From contig JAMDBH010000023.1 of NCBI GenBank assembly GCA_023487615.1, forward strand, positions 1-7,536: a stretch of DNA of 7,536 nucleotides, read 5' to 3'. Both the position numbers and the translations under genes were made by a program. The notes beneath the pieces are model-generated. The model was not told where the DNA came from and searched no databases. It was given only the letters and a program-made list of their open reading frames with translations. Numbering within the stretch: the first letter of the stretch is position 1; each line of letters begins with the position of its first letter. This document shows, piece by piece, positions 4,223 to 7,536 of the stretch. This stretch comes from Gammaproteobacteria bacterium (lineage in GTDB: Bacteria; Pseudomonadota; Gammaproteobacteria; SURF-13).

Positions 4223-5935
4223 GTGGAATTGACGGGTGCTGAGATCCTCGTCCGCTGCCTGAAAGACGAAGGTGTCAAGTACGTCTTCGGCTATCCGGGG
4301 GGTGCGGTGCTGCATATTTACGATGCCCTGTACAAGCAGGACGACGTACAGCACATCCTGGTACGCCATGAGCAGGGCGCTGCCCATGCGGCGGACGGCT
4401 ATGCGCGCTCGACGGGCAAGCCGGGCGTGGTGCTGGTCACCTCAGGCCCCGGCGCGACCAACGCGGTGACCGGTATCGCCACGGCGTACATGGATTCGAT
4501 TCCTTTGGTCGTCATCACTGGCCAGGTGCCTACGCCCGCCATTGGCAGCGACGCCTTCCAGGAGGTGGATTCCGTGGGTATCACGCGCCCGTGTGTGAAG
4601 CATAATTTTCTGGTCAAGGATGTGAAAGATCTCGCAACCACCATCAAGAAGGCTTTTTATATCGCCACCACGGGCCGGCCCGGACCGGTGGTGGTGGATG
4701 TTCCCAAGGATGTGACCGCACACAAGACCGACTATGCCTATCCCAAGAGCGTAGCGCTGCGTTCATACAAGCCGGTGGTCGAGGGCCATCCTGGACAAAT
4801 CAAGAAGGCGGTCGAAATCATCCTCGCGGCGAAACGTCCGATGATCTACTCGGGCGGCGGAGTAATCCTGGGCGAGGCCTCTGAATCGCTCACCGAGTTC
4901 ACTCGGATGTTGGGCTATCCCATCACCAACACCTTGATGGGGCTGGGCGCCTATCCGGCCACCGACAAGCAATTCATCGGCATGCTCGGCATGCACGGTA
5001 CCTACGAGGCCAACATGGCGATGCACGACTGCGATGCGCTGATCGCCATCGGCGCGCGTTTTGATGACCGCGTGGTGGGTAAAGTGGAATTGTTCTCGCC
5101 CGGCTCCAAGAAGATTCACATTGACATAGACCCCGCCTCGATCTCGAAGAGCGTGCGGGTGGACGTGCCTATTGTGGGCTCCGTAGACAATGTCCTGAAG
5201 GAGATGATTAAGCTCATCAAGGCCGCAAAAAAACGCCCCGACCCGGCCGCGCTGAAGTCCTGGTGGAAACAGATTGATGAGTGGCGCGCCAAGGATTGCC
5301 TGCGCTACGACCACAAGAGCAAGCTGATCAAGCCGCAGTACGTGCTGGAGACGCTCTATAAGCTCACAAAGGGTGATGCCTTCGTCACTTCGGATGTCGG
5401 CCAGCACCAGATGTGGGCGGCGCAGTTTTATAAATTCGACAAGCCGCGCCGCTGGATCAATTCCGGCGGCCTCGGCACCATGGGTTTTGGATTGCCCGCC
5501 GCGATGGGCGTGCAGTTTGCTCATCCCAAATCCACTGTGTGTTGCGTCACGGGCGAGGCAAGCATCATCATGTGTATCCAGGAACTGTCCACCTGCAAGC
5601 AGTACGGCCTGCCCATCAAGATCATCAACCTCAACAACCGTTACATGGGCATGGTGCGTCAGTGGCAGGAGTTTTTCTACAAGGGCCGCTATTCCCACTC
5701 CTACATGGACGCGCTGCCCGATTTCGTGAAGCTGGCGGAGAGCTTCGGACACGTCGGCATGAAGATCGAAAAGCCCGCCGACGTAGAACCGGCGCTGAAA
5801 GAAGCCCTGAAGCTCAAGGACCGGCTGGTGTTCATGGACTTCATCACCGACCAGACCGAAAACGTTTATCCCATGATCGAGGCCGGCAAGGCGCACAATC
5901 AGATGCATCTGTCCCCTGATCGGGAGCTGGCCTGA
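4223..5935 (+). CDS. ilvB: Acetolactate synthase large (catalytic) subunit
   Basis: The 570-residue protein is a full-length biosynthetic acetohydroxyacid synthase. It joins pyruvate to pyruvate or 2-oxobutyrate, using ThDP, Mg2+ and FAD. Three domains are seen. The ThDP pyrimidine domain (about 1-165) has GYPGGAVLHIYDAL, catalytic Glu50 in VRHEQGAAHAADGYAR, and SGPGATN. The central FAD-associated domain (about 190-345) has IGARFDDRVVGK. The ThDP pyrophosphate domain (about 365-550) has NSGGLGTMGFGLPAAMG, GEASIIM (444-450), LNNRYMGMVRQWQE and RYSHSYMD. The metal-site Asp of the usual GDG motif is Glu445; related proteobacterial enzymes often have GEG (from memory), so this is probably functional. 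The start is GTG, supported by GAGGAG at 4209-4214. It could equally be named ilvI. The small-subunit gene follows after 1 bp. Confidence 0.96.
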   Translation: MELTGAEILVRCLKDEGVKYVFGYPGGAVLHIYDALYKQDDVQHILVRHEQGAAHAADGYARSTGKPGVVLVTSGPGATNAVTGIATAYMDSIPLVVITGQVPTPAIGSDAFQEVDSVGITRPCVKHNFLVKDVKDLATTIKKAFYIATTGRPGPVVVDVPKDVTAHKTDYAYPKSVALRSYKPVVEGHPGQIKKAVEIILAAKRPMIYSGGGVILGEASESLTEFTRMLGYPITNTLMGLGAYPATDKQFIGMLGMHGTYEANMAMHDCDALIAIGARFDDRVVGKVELFSPGSKKIHIDIDPASISKSVRVDVPIVGSVDNVLKEMIKLIKAAKKRPDPAALKSWWKQIDEWRAKDCLRYDHKSKLIKPQYVLETLYKLTKGDAFVTSDVGQHQMWAAQFYKFDKPRRWINSGGLGTMGFGLPAAMGVQFAHPKSTVCCVTGEASIIMCIQELSTCKQYGLPIKIINLNNRYMGMVRQWQEFFYKGRYSHSYMDALPDFVKLAESFGHVGMKIEKPADVEPALKEALKLKDRLVFMDFITDQTENVYPMIEAGKAHNQMHLSPDRELA

Positions 5936-5936
5936 C

Positions 5937-7506
<1,570 letters not shown>

Positions 7507-7536
7507 CAGCCTGCTCACCCGGCCTACGGACAACCC

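Noticed and set aside
4197..4232. Short frame MFIFEEFTTWN overlapping the ilvB start, considered as a leader peptide
   Set aside because: It has no ribosome site, no run of Val/Leu/Ile codons and no attenuator hairpin, and it runs into the ilvB start itself.

Overview
The window looks like chromosomal core DNA from a proteobacterium, most likely a gammaproteobacterium and possibly a betaproteobacterium. The base composition is moderately GC-rich, roughly high-50s % by eye. The acetolactate synthase, ketol-acid reductoisomerase and pirin sequences resemble gamma/betaproteobacterial versions as I remember them. I cannot name a genus from sequence alone.

Layout. (1) Bases 1-1075, plus strand, hold the end of an Fe-S cluster assembly (suf) operon. 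It contains the last 14 codons of a cysteine desulfurase (SufS), SufU, which overlaps it by one base, and a two-domain Nfu-type Fe-S carrier 2 bp downstream. (2) Bases 1164-1811, plus strand, encode a small transaldolase of the TalC/FSA family, preceded by a possible sigma-54-like site. (3) Bases 1817-4073, minus strand, hold three genes read in the order MIF-like tautomerase, pirin (YhhW type), zinc-free quinone-oxidoreductase-like MDR protein. The last two are tightly coupled. The tautomerase and pirin genes are separated by a 164-bp fold-back element (MITE-like). (4) Bases 4223-7506, plus strand, hold ilvB-ilvN-ilvC, which provide the first two common steps of branched-chain amino acid synthesis. 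They are fed by an AT-rich 149-bp divergent promoter region.

How the genes work together. SufS extracts sulfur from cysteine, SufU accepts it (and possibly scaffolds), and Nfu delivers finished clusters. IlvB/IlvN form valine-regulated acetolactate synthase, and IlvC reduces and isomerises its product. The three minus-strand genes could together deal with reactive carbonyl, enol or quinone compounds, but that is inference from family and position.

The genes themselves are familiar housekeeping or common accessory families, and I see no new multi-gene system. The best non-routine signal is the fold-back element at 3559-3732. Complementary blocks nest in register around a centre near 3645, its perfect 8-bp ends are flanked by TTAAA on both sides, and one end supplies the last codon and stop codon of the tautomerase gene.
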